Source: Lucinisca nassula (lineage: Eukaryota > Mollusca > Bivalvia > Lucinida > Lucinidae). From it: a stretch of DNA of 64,000 nucleotides. The position numbers were made by a program, and so were the translations under genes. Position 1 is the stretch's first letter. Each line of letters begins with the position of its first letter. The notes under the pieces are model-generated. The model was given only the letters and a program-made list of their open reading frames with translations, was not told the DNA's origin and searched no databases. Below, in pieces: positions 44,301 to 54,279 of the stretch. The stretch spans positions 147,507,162-147,571,161 of the forward strand of contig OY757013.1 in NCBI GenBank assembly GCA_963580285.1. The letters are read 5' to 3'.

Positions 44301-47300
44301 AACTAGACCGCAAGTTTGCGCGAATTATAGGTCATGATCATCAGTGCCGCTGTGGGTCGGCGACAGAGCAGTGGACACATACTGCAACAGAACACACCGC
44401 AGCGGGAGTAACGGAGACTCTCTATAGGTGATGACCATCCGTGCCGCAGTGGCCCGGAGAAAGGGCAGTTGACACAAACTGCATTAGACCATACTGCGGC
44501 TATGCGGCGGGAGTTACGGAGATTCTCTATAGGGGATGACCGGCATGTGGCCCGGAGAAAGGGCAGTGGACACATACTGCATTAGACCACACTGCGGCTT
44601 AATGGTGGGAGTAACGGAGACTCTCTATAGGTGCTGACCATCTGTCCCGCGGTAGCCCGGCGACAGACAGTGGACACATACTGCATTAGACCACACCGCG
44701 GCTAAGCTACGGGAGTAACAGAGATTCACTATAGGTGATGACCATCCATGCCGCAGTGGCCCGGAGAAAAGGCAGTTTACACATACTGAATTACACCACA
44801 TCGCGTCTAAGCGGTGGGAGTAACGGAGACTTTCTATAGGTGATGACCATCCGTCCCGTGGTAGCCCGGCGCCAGAACAGTGGACACATACTGCATTATA
44901 CCACACCGCGGCTAGACGGCGAGAGTAACGGAGACTCTCTAGAGTTGATGACCATCCGCCCCGCAGTGGCCCGGCGACAGGGCAATGTACATGTACTCCT
45001 TTAGACCAATCTGCGTATACTCGCAGCTGGAATATCGTTACATAGACATGTTTCATTAAGTAGTCAGTTGATAAGGAATGACATTCTTACTCACAGTCCA
45101 ACCGCGCTGCAAATCTTTGGAAACCCGCGCAGCCCCGCATTTGCGCGAGTTATAGTTCATGATCATCCGTGCCGCAGTGGGCCGGCGACAGGACAGTGGA
45201 CACATACTGCAACAGACCACACAGAGCGGGAGTAACGGAGACTCTCTATAGGTGATGACCATCCGTGCTGCAGTGGCCCGGAGAAAGGGCATAGGACACA
45301 AACTGCATCAGACCACACCAACGCTAAGCAACGGGAGTATCGGAGATTCTCTTCAGGTGATGACCATCAGTGCCGCAGGGGCCCGGAGAAAGGGCAGTGG
45401 ACACATTTTGCATTATACCGGGCGGGAGTAACGGAGACTCTCTATAGGTGATGACCATCCGTCCCGCGTTAGCCCAGCGACAGGACAGTGGGCACATACG
45501 GCATTAGACCACACCGCGGCTAAGCGGCGGGTATAACGGATATTCTCTATAGGTGATGACCATCTGTGCCGCAGTGGCCCGGAGAAAGGACAGTGGACAC
45601 ATACTGCATTACACAACATCGCGGGAGTAACGGAGACTCTCTATAGGTGATGACCATCCGTCCCGCGGTAGCACAGCGACAGGACAGTGGACACATACTG
45701 CATTAGTCCATACCGCGGCTTAACGTCGGGAGTAACGGAGACTCTCTAGAGTTGATAACCATCCGCTCCGCAGTGGCCCGGCGAAAGGGCAATGTACATG
45801 TACTCCTTAAGACCAATCTGCGGATAGGCTGAGGGAGTAGCGGAGAATCGCTATAGCAGATGATGTGGCGCGGCGAAAAAGGAGTGGGCACATACTACAT
45901 TGGAACACGCTGCGACCCGCGGTAGCCCGACGACAGGAAAGTGTACACATACTGCATTACACCACACCGCGGCTAAGCGTAGGGTGAAATGGAGACTCTC
46001 TTAGGGCTATGATCGTCCGTGCCGCAGTGGCCGGGAGAAAGGGCAGTGGACACATACTGCATTAGACCTCACCGCGGCATAGTGACGGGAGTATTGGAGA
46101 CTCTCTTCAGGTTATGACCCCCTGTCCCGCAGTGGCCCGGCGACAGCGCAATGGACATGTACGCCTTAAGACCAGACTGCGGATAGGCTGCGGGTGTAGC
46201 GGAGAATCGCTATAGGTGATGCTGTGGCCCGGTGACAAGACAGTGGACAAAAACTACAATAGACCACGATGCGGTTAAGCGGCGGGAGTAGGGGAGACTC
46301 TCTTAAGGTGATGATCATCCATGCCGCAGTGGCCCAAAAAGGCAGTGGACACATACTGAATAAGACCACACCGCGGCTTAGTTGCGGGAGTAACGGAGAC
46401 TTTCTTTCCGCCCTGCTGTGTCCCGTGCCGCAGTGGCCCGGAGAAAGGGCAGTGGACACATACTGCATTAGACCACACCGCGGCTAAGCGGTGGGAGTAA
46501 CGGAGATTCTTTTTAGGTGATGATCGTCCGTTCCGCAGCTGCCCGGAGAAAGGGCAGTGGACAAATCCTGCATAAGACCACACCGCGACTTAGTGGCGAG
46601 AGTAACGGAAGCTCTCTTTAAGTGATCATTATCCGTGCCGCAGTGGCCCCGAGAAAGGGCAGTGGACACATACTGCATTGGACCACACCGCGGCTTAGTG
46701 GCGGTAGTAACGGAGAGTCCCTATAGGTAATGACCATCCGTGCCGCAGCAGCCCAGCGACAGCGCAATGGACATGTACCTCTTTTAGACCAAACTGCGGA
46801 TAGGCTGCAAGAGTAGCGGAGAATCGCTATAGGTGAAGACCGGAGAATCGCTAAAGGTCATGATCATCCGTCCCGCTGTGTCCCGGCGACAAGACAGTGG
46901 ACACAGACTGCAATAGACCACACTGCGGCTAAGCGGCGTGAGTAGCGGAGACTCTCATAAGGTGATGATCATCCGTGCTGCAGTGACCCGGAGAAAGGGC
47001 TGTGGACACATACTGCATTAGACAACACCGCGGCTAAGCCGCGGAAGTAACAGCGACTCTCTTCATGATGACCCTCCGTCCCGCAGTGGCCCTGAGAGAG
47101 CGCAATTGACATGTACTGCTTTAGACCAAACTGTTGATAAGCTGCGGGAGTAGCGGAGAATCGCTATAGGTGATGACCATCCGTTCCGCCGTAGCCCGAC
47201 GACAGGAAAGTGTACACATACTGCATTAAACCACACCGCGGCTAAAAGGCGGGAGTAACTGAGACCTTCTAGAGTTGATGACCTTCCGCCCCGCAGTGGC

Positions 47301-49744
47301 CCGGCAACAGGGCAATGGACATGTACTCCTTTAGACCAATCTGCGGATAGGCTGCGGGAGTAGCGGAGAATCGCTTGAGGTGATGATCATCCGTCCCGCT
47401 GTGGCCCGGCGACAAAACAGTAGACACATACTACAATGGACCACGCTGCGGCTAAGCTCCGGGAGTAGAGAAGACTCTATTAAGGTGATGATCATCTATG
47501 CCGCAGTGGCCCGGAGAAAGGGCAGTCGACACATACTGCATTAGAAGACACTGCGGCTAAGCGGCGGTAGTAACGGAGATTCTCTTTAGATGAGTGCGTA
47601 TGTGCCGCAGGGGCCCGGACAAAGGGCAGTGGACACATCCTGCATTAGACCACACCGCGGCTTAGTGGCGGGAGTAACGAAGACTCCCTTTTAGTGATGA
47701 TTATCCGTGCCGCAGTGGCCCGGAGAAAGGGCAGTGGACACATACTGCCTTAGACCACACCGCGGCTTAGTGGCTGGAATAACGGAGAGTGCCTTTAGGT
47801 GATGACCACCCGTGCTGCAGTAGCCCGGAGAAAGGGCGGTGGACACCTATTGCATTACACCACATCGCGGCTAAGCGGCGGAAGTAACGGAGACTCTCTA
47901 CAGGTGATGGTCATCCGTCCGCCGGTAGCCCGGCGACAGGACAGTGTACACATACTGCATTACACCACACCGCGGCTAAACGGCAGGAGTAACGGAGACT
48001 CTCTAGAGTTGATGACCATCCGTCCCGCAGTTCCCCGGCGACAGGGCAATGAACATGTACTCCTTTAGACCAAAATACGGATAGGGTGCGGGGGAAGCGG
48101 AGAATCGTTTTAGGTCATGATCATCCGTCCCGCTGTGTCCCGGCGACAAGACAGTCGACACATACTGCAATAGACCACACTGCGGCTAAGCGGCGGGAGT
48201 AGCGGAGACTGTCTTAAGGTGATGATCATCCGTGCCGCAGTGTCCCGGAGAAAGGGCAGTGGACACATACTGCATTACACCGCACCGCTGCTAAACGGCG
48301 GGAGTAACGGAGTCTCTCTTTAGGGGCGATGACCATCCGCAGTGGCCCGGCGACAGGGCAATGGATATGTACTCCTTTAGACAAAATTGCGGATATGCTG
48401 CGGGAGTAGCGGAGAATCGCTATAGGTGATGACCATCCGTCCGCCGTAGCCCGGCGACAGGAAAGTGTACACATACTGCATTACACCACACCGCGGCTAA
48501 ACGGCGGGAGTAACTGAGACTCTCTAGAGTTGATGACCATCCGCCCCGCAGAAGCCCGGCAACAGGGCAATGGATATGTACTCCTTTAGACCAATCAGCG
48601 GATAGGCTGCGGGAGAAGCGGAGAATCGCTATAGGTAATGATCATCCGTCCCGCTATGGCCGGCGACAAAAAAGTAGACACATACTACAATGACCACGTT
48701 GCGGCTAAGCGGTGGGATAAGCGGAGACTCTCTTAAGGTGATGATCATCTATGCCGCAGTGGCCCGGAGAGAGGGCAGTGGACACATACTGCATTAGAAC
48801 ACACCGCGGCTAAGCGGCGGGAGTAACGGAGATTCTCTTTAGGTGATGATCGTCCGTGCCGCAGTGGCCCGGAGAAAGGGCAGTGGACACATCCTGCATT
48901 AGACCACACCGCGGCTTAGTGGTCGGAGTAACGGAGACTCTCTTTAAGTGATGATTATCCGTGCCGCAGAGGCCCGAAGAAAGGGCAGTGGACACATACT
49001 GCATTAGACCACACCGCAGCGTAGTGGCTGGAATAACGGAGAGTCCCTTTAGGTGATGACCATCCGTGTCGCAGTAGCCCGGAGAAATGGCAGTGGACAC
49101 ATACTGCATTACACCACATCGCGGCTAAGCGGCGTGAGTAACGGAGACTCTCTACAGGTGATGATCATCCGTCCCGCGGTAGCCCGGCGACAGGACAGTG
49201 TACACATACTGCATTACACCACACCACGGCTAAACGGCGGGAGTAACGGAGACTCTCTAGAGTTGATGATCAACCGTCCCGCAGTTGCCCGGCGACAGGG
49301 CAATGGACATGTACTCCTTTAGACCAAAATACGGATAGGCTGCGGGGGTAGCGGAGAATCGAGATAGGTCATGATCATCCGCCCCGCTGTGTCCCGGCGA
49401 CAAGACAGTGGACACATACTGCAATAGACCACACTGCGTCTAAGCGGCAGGAGTAGCGGAGACTCTCTTAAGGTGATGATCATCCGTGCCGCAGTGGCCC
49501 GGAGAAAGGGCAGTGGACACATACTGCATTACACCACACGCGGCTAAACGGCGGGAGTAACGGAGACTCTTTACGCGATGACCATCCGTCCCGCAGTGGC
49601 CTGGCGACAGGGCAATGGACATGTACTCCTTTAGACCAAACTGCGGATAGGCTGCGGGAGTAGCGGAGAATCACTATAGGTGATGATCATCCTTCCCGCT
49701 GTAGCCCGGCGATAAAACAGTGGACACATACTGCAATAGACCAC

Positions 49745-50263
49745 ACTGGCGAGGGTGAACTGTGAGTAAGGATGGCATTTCTTAGGTAGAAATGTTTTAT
49801 TCAGTTATCAGTTGATAAGAATGCCATCCTAACTCATAGTTCACCCCGCCGCAAATTTTTTAAAACCCGCGCAGCCCCGCGTTGAGCGGGCGGACCAACG
49901 CAACTAGACCGCGAGTTTGCGCGGGTTAAAAAAAATTGATTTAAAAATGTAAAGCTTTGTCTGTTTATTTCTAAATATTTAAAATGCTTAGCAGTTAATA
50001 AATAATGGTATCATATAGTAAATGCAGCCTTTCGAATCGCATTTATAAGAACATCGTCAATTTGGGCAAATTAGGAACCGGGAACTGGTTCCTCGTTCCC
50101 GATTTGATTTAAAGGTATAAAGATTTGTCCGCTGTACATAGATATTTTACAAAGTATATCATTTGATAAATAGGGTTATCCTCAGTCAACTGCAGCCGTT
50201 TGAATAGCTGCTTTTGCCTTTTTATAGGTTTTGAGCAAATCGGAAAACCGGGAACTAGGACGG
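49745..50263. repeat. Right edge of the 105-bp array: snap-back spacer and decayed spacer pieces
   Basis: GGTGAACTGTGAGTAAGGAT (from ~49754) is the inverted copy of ATCCTAACTCATAGTTCACC (to ~49843), making a large hairpin from spacer sequence. Further right are worn spacer parts (GGAACCGGGAACTGGTTCC at ~50076, CAGCCGTTTGAATAGCTGCT at ~50193). Confidence 0.75.
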
Positions 50264-50454
50264 ACGGGCTGCATAGTTGGCACTTTACGTCCGTCTCCTT
50301 CACTCCTGTCGCGTAACCCCGGTATGGTTTGATGCAGTATACACCTGTGCTTTCGGTCTTGAAATGTTCGCATCTTGCTCCCGGTTTGATATGCTCGAAG
50401 TCGCCGGAGCTGACGGACTGCATAGTTGGCACCTCTCGTCCGTCTCCTTCACTT

Positions 50455-50785
50455 CCAAACGTAAATCGATCTAAGAACCCCCAACCCAACCAACACGCAC
50501 ACACCCAGTGTAATTCGTTTCACTGTCCGTTCCAAGGCGGTTCTCCTGTCGCGGTTTATTTTTGTTATGGTTGGTCTTTTTGAGTTTTTGTCTCAAATAT
50601 TATTTTGCTTTGGATAGCCGGTTGGACATTTTGTGGGAATGTGACTGTCCTTTCGGTTTTCCGCGGTTGGCGCTTCCATTGGGATCTGTTGTTTCATTTT
50701 TGTGTTTCTTCCCCTTTGTTGTCTCTGTTGGGAGCTTTTGGTTAATTGTATCGATTACTGATCATTGCCTTCACTTCTATTTTAC
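50455..50785 (+). mobile_element. Penelope-like 3' fragment inside the ~150-bp satellite
   Basis: AACGTAAATCGATCTAAGAA, CCGTTCCAAGGCGGTTCTCC, ATTTTGTGGGAATGTGACTG, TAATTGTATCGATTACTGAT. The satellite unit breaks after CTCCTTCACT and resumes with TTACACCGG. Confidence 0.8.
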
Positions 50786-52143
50786 ACCGGTCTGGGTTGA
50801 TACAGTATACGACTGTGCTCTCGGGCTAATTGAAATGTGCGCATCTTGGTACCGGAGTGAAGTGATATGCTCGAAGTCGCCGGAAACTGACGGGCTGCAT
50901 AGATGACAACTTACGTCCGTCTCCTTCACTCCAGCCGCGTTACACCGGCCTTGGTTGATGAAGTATACAAATGTGCTCTCGGGCTAATTGAAATGTGCGC
51001 AACTTGGTCCCAGAGTGAAGTGATATGCCCGAAGTCGCCGAGGCTGTCGGGCTGCATAATTGGCAACTTACATCCGTCTCCTTCACTCCTGCCGCGTTAC
51101 ACTGGTCTGGGTTGATACAGTATACACCTGTGCTCTCGGGCTAATTAAAATGTGCGCATCGTGGTCCCGAAGTGAGATGCGGACTGCATAGTTGACACTG
51201 AATGTGCGTCTCTTTCACTCCCGTCGCGTTACACCGGTATGGATTGATGCAGTACATCCATGCTCTCGGACTCTCTTAAAGTGCGCAGCGTGTCCCAGGA
51301 GTGATTTGTGGGCGTACAAAAATTTATGCATTATTTTTACCAAATTTGACTACTACTCCGTGACCGTTAAAATACCGCAGTGCTGCTACTTCTGTTGCTG
51401 TATTGAAGTATATGCCTCGACGTCCTCACGGTATGGGTCCGCAACATGGTTGGTCTCCAGCTTTAGCGAGACTTCGTCGTCGGTTGCCGGAGACGGGACG
51501 AACGATCGCCCGGCGGCTACCGCGCTATTACAATCTTTCGTTAGCATACTTTGTCTGACCCTCACGCCTGTTGGACTGTGACGGGCGCTGGGGCGTCTAT
51601 ATCTCAGTGTAGGCCGAACGTTTCTAAACCGTTTCCCATAATCGGTTTAACTTTTTACGGAGTGCGACGAGCTGTGCTTGTAAAAATGTACTCCTGAGGT
51701 TTTTTGCCTCTAGCGGTCCCGCTTGAAGAGATACATCGCTGATTTTATGCTCGCTAGTAAACGAATTTTGACAAAGAAACTGAATACCAAACCGACATCT
51801 CGCCTCGGGGCCAGCCCTTACGGTCCAGTGCGGCTTGATGTAGTACAGGTGGGTCGTCATTTCCCCGTGTAATCCCCGAATGAGTGGGTTAGCCAGTCAC
51901 TCCAACGTTGTGGGATCATGCAGGGTATGCCCTTCGTCCTTTCACTGAGGTCACACTGCATCGACTCTTGTAGCTTTGTTTCATGAGACTGACGGGCTGT
52001 ATAGTAGCCACTTAATGTCCGTCTCCTTCACACTCGCCGCGTTTCCCCGTAATGGTTTGATTCAGTACACCTGTTCACTCGGGCTCAGAAAAAGCGTCCA
52101 GCGTGGTCCCGGAGTGGTATGATCGAAGAAAAACTGGAGTTTA

Positions 52144-52380
52144 TTGGGGGGGGGGGGGCTGTAAAATGGGGGGGGGGTAAGTTTATTTTTCTTATTTCTG
52201 TTCCAATACAGAGTTATTGGGTACGCGTTAGAACATAGAATCACCTCAATGAGACGGTTCTAACGAGCACCCACAACCTATGTTTAAAGTACGATTATAT
52301 TATATTATTTTTCTTATTTCTGCTCATGGAGACGATTCTATGTTCTAACTCGAACACATAACCTCTGTATTGGTGTGGGT
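52144..52380. repeat. Foldback family B (composite) with G tracts
   Basis: Two poly-G runs (52146-52158 and 52168-52178) are followed by TTTTTCTTATTTCTGTTCCA, GGGTACGCGTTAGAAC, GGTTCTAACGAGCACCCACA, then a second partial foldback (TTTTTCTTATTTCTGCTCAT ... TTCTAACTCGAACACA). One copy appears inserted into or duplicated beside another. Confidence 0.7.
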
Positions 52381-53689
52381 TGATTCAGGTATGAGTTCAC
52401 AGCGCATATTAACTGAGCAGGCTCATGTAGGTTTTCTCCGGGGACTGCTGCACTGTATAGTTGGCACCTAACGTCCGTGTCCTTCACTACCCCACGTTAC
52501 CCGGGTGTGGCTTGATTCAATACACCTGTGCTGTCTTGCTAAGTAAAAGTAAAAGCGCGCAGCGTGTTCCCGGAGTAGTAAGCTCGAATTCGCCAGTGAC
52601 TGTCGGACTACATAGTTGGCCTTCAACCCCACCGCATTACTCCGTTATGGTTTGTTACAGTTCACCTCTGCTCTCTGAAAAGTGCGCAATGTGGTCCCGG
52701 AGGAATATGCTCGAAGTCGAAAGGAAAGACGGACTTCATAGTTACCACCTTATGTCCGCCGCATTATACCGGTATGGGTTGTTGCAGTACACCTGTTCTC
52801 TCTGGCTCATTGAAAAGTATGCAACCTGGTCCCGGGGACTGACAGACTTCTTAGTTGGCACGTTCCGTCCGTCTCTTTCTACTCCCGTCGCGTTTCCCCG
52901 ACGGTATGGTTTGATGCAGTACACCTATGCTCTCGGACTCATTAAAAGTGCGCAGCGTGTCCTCGGAGTGATATGTACGTAGTCGGAGAAGTCTCTCCGG
53001 GCCAAACTAGAACTTATGCATTGTTTTTATGAAATTTTTATTCTACACTTTGACTGATATTCACTGTGGGCACGCCACAAGCTTAGTCACCAGCTTTAGC
53101 GAGGCTCCGTTGTGGGTTACGCAGCCTCAGTTAACGCCCGTAAGCGAGCCACCGCGCTATTACACTCTTTCGTCTGCAGTTGCTGTGGTAGCATATTTTG
53201 GGCTACCCTCACGCCCGCCGGACTGTGCAGAGCGCTCGGTTGCCCATGGATCAGTGTTGGCCATACGTCCCTTAACCGTTTCAAAAAATCGGTTTCAATT
53301 TTCACATTGGCACTTGCTGTGCTTGTGAAAATGTACACCGGAGGTTTTTCGCCTCCAGTTGTCCCGCTTGAAGAGATACAGAGCTGATTTTTAGCCCGCT
53401 ACTCAATTAATTTTGGCAAAGACTCGCTTTATCAAACCGGCATCTTGCTACGGGGCCAGAACATTTTGACCTAACCCTTAACGCCAAGTGCGGTTTGAGG
53501 CAGTATATGCCGCTCGTCTTTCCACCTGGAACCCCGGAAATGACAGGAAATCCAGTCACTGTCACTCGCGCGGCGTTGGTTAATGCAGGACACGTCCCTC
53601 GTCCTTCCACTGAGGTGACATCGCATCTTCCATGATGCTGACTCATGTAGGTTTTCGCCAGTTTGGGTGTTTCATTTTTGTGTTCTCCT

Positions 53690-54110
53690 AGAAGTTGCAC
53701 TAATGAGTTAGGAAGCCTTCATGCGAACTGAATAAATTATTTGTCTAAATCGCGACGAAAGTAAGGTCGAGGAATGCGGCCGCATAAAATCGATTTAAGC
53801 TCCATAGTGAAATACGTTTATCTAGACCTTCCATGGTGGTTTTTCTGTCGTGGTTAATTTTGGTTATGGTTTATCATTGAGTGTATTTATAGCGTATATT
53901 TATTTTGTTTGTTTTGGATTGCCAATTGGCCATTTTGTGTGAAAGTAATTGTTCTTTTGGCTTTCGCTACTGATGTTTCCATTAGTGTCCAAGTATTCCA
54001 TGTTTGTATTTCTTTCCCTTTGGTGTCTCTGATGGGAGTTGTTGGTGATTGTATCGATTCCGGATCATTGCACTCATTTCTATTTCCCATTTGATTTTGA
54101 TTAAACTTTC
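53690..54110 (+). mobile_element. Penelope-like 3' fragment
   Basis: TGCACTAATGAGTTAGGAAG, GTCTAAATCGCGACGAAAGT, AAATCGATTTAAGCTCC (C tract lost), GATTGCCAATTGGCCATTTT, TTGTATCGATTCCGGATCAT. One of the longest 3' copies. Confidence 0.85.
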
Positions 54111-54143
54111 CAGTTATTGCTCCCATGGCCTGAAGATGATGAG

Positions 54144-54208
54144 GCAGTTCGATCACGAACCGTGATTAACCTTGGTTAACAAATGGTTAACCAAAGTGTG
54201 ATCGAACT
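54144..54208. repeat. Imperfect hairpin
   Basis: CAGTTCGATCAC ... CTTGGTTAAC loop AAAT GGTTAACCAA ... GTGATCGAACT. Left arm has an extra ~8 nt. Function unknown. Confidence 0.7.
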
Positions 54209-54279
54209 CAGTCTGGCAAGTCATGACGTTACTCTGGTCAAACCAGACTAAAGCGTAGCAGTTGCATCAAGTTTACTTG

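Larger units (their letters stand above)
34365..49760 (+). repeat. 105-bp satellite array with higher-order organisation
   Basis: Roughly a hundred 105-bp units, consensus pieces GATGACCATCCGTCCCGC, GTAGCCCGGCGACAGGACAG, TGGACACATACTGCATTAGA, CCACACCGCGGCTAAGCGGC, GGGAGTAACGGAGACTCTCT. Three subtypes are clear: a (as above), b (GGACATGTACTCCTTTAGAC, GGATAGGCTGCGGGAGTAGC) and c (GACAAGACAGTGGACACATA, CTACAATAGACCACGCTGCG). Type b is nearly always followed by c; b occurs near 34711, 35664, 36680, 38043, 40161, 41070, 42478, 43966, 44993, 45798, 47325, 48057, 48589, 49312 and 49623. Before ~45.1 kb, blocks of units alternate with ~330-bp spacers; after that the array runs without spacers. Many minus-strand open frames exist only because 105 is a multiple of three. 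Confidence 0.95.
50264..53640 (+). repeat. ~150-bp satellite with ~1.7-kb higher-order period
   Basis: Units of ~130-155 bp: GGGCTGCATAGTTGGCAC, CGTCCGTCTCCTTCACTCC, CGGTATGGTTTGATGCAGTA, CACCTGTGCTCTCGGGCTAA, AATGTGCGCATCTTGGTCCC, GATATGCTCGAAGTCGCCGG. The recurring GGTTTGATGCAGTA core lies near 50323, 50790, 50950, 51108, 51238, 51832, 52050, 52507, 52650, 52775, 52905 and 53490. A ~660-bp distinct block (CTCCAGCTTTAGCGAGACTT ... CCCGCTTGAAGAGATACA ... CGTCCTTTCACTGAGGTCAC) at ~51305-51975 recurs at ~52985-53640. Frames of up to 173 codons are not supported as genes. Confidence 0.9.

Noticed and set aside
52461..52982. 173-codon ORF across the ~150-bp satellite
   Set aside because: The repeat units it spans have differing lengths and other units of the family are interrupted by stops and indels.
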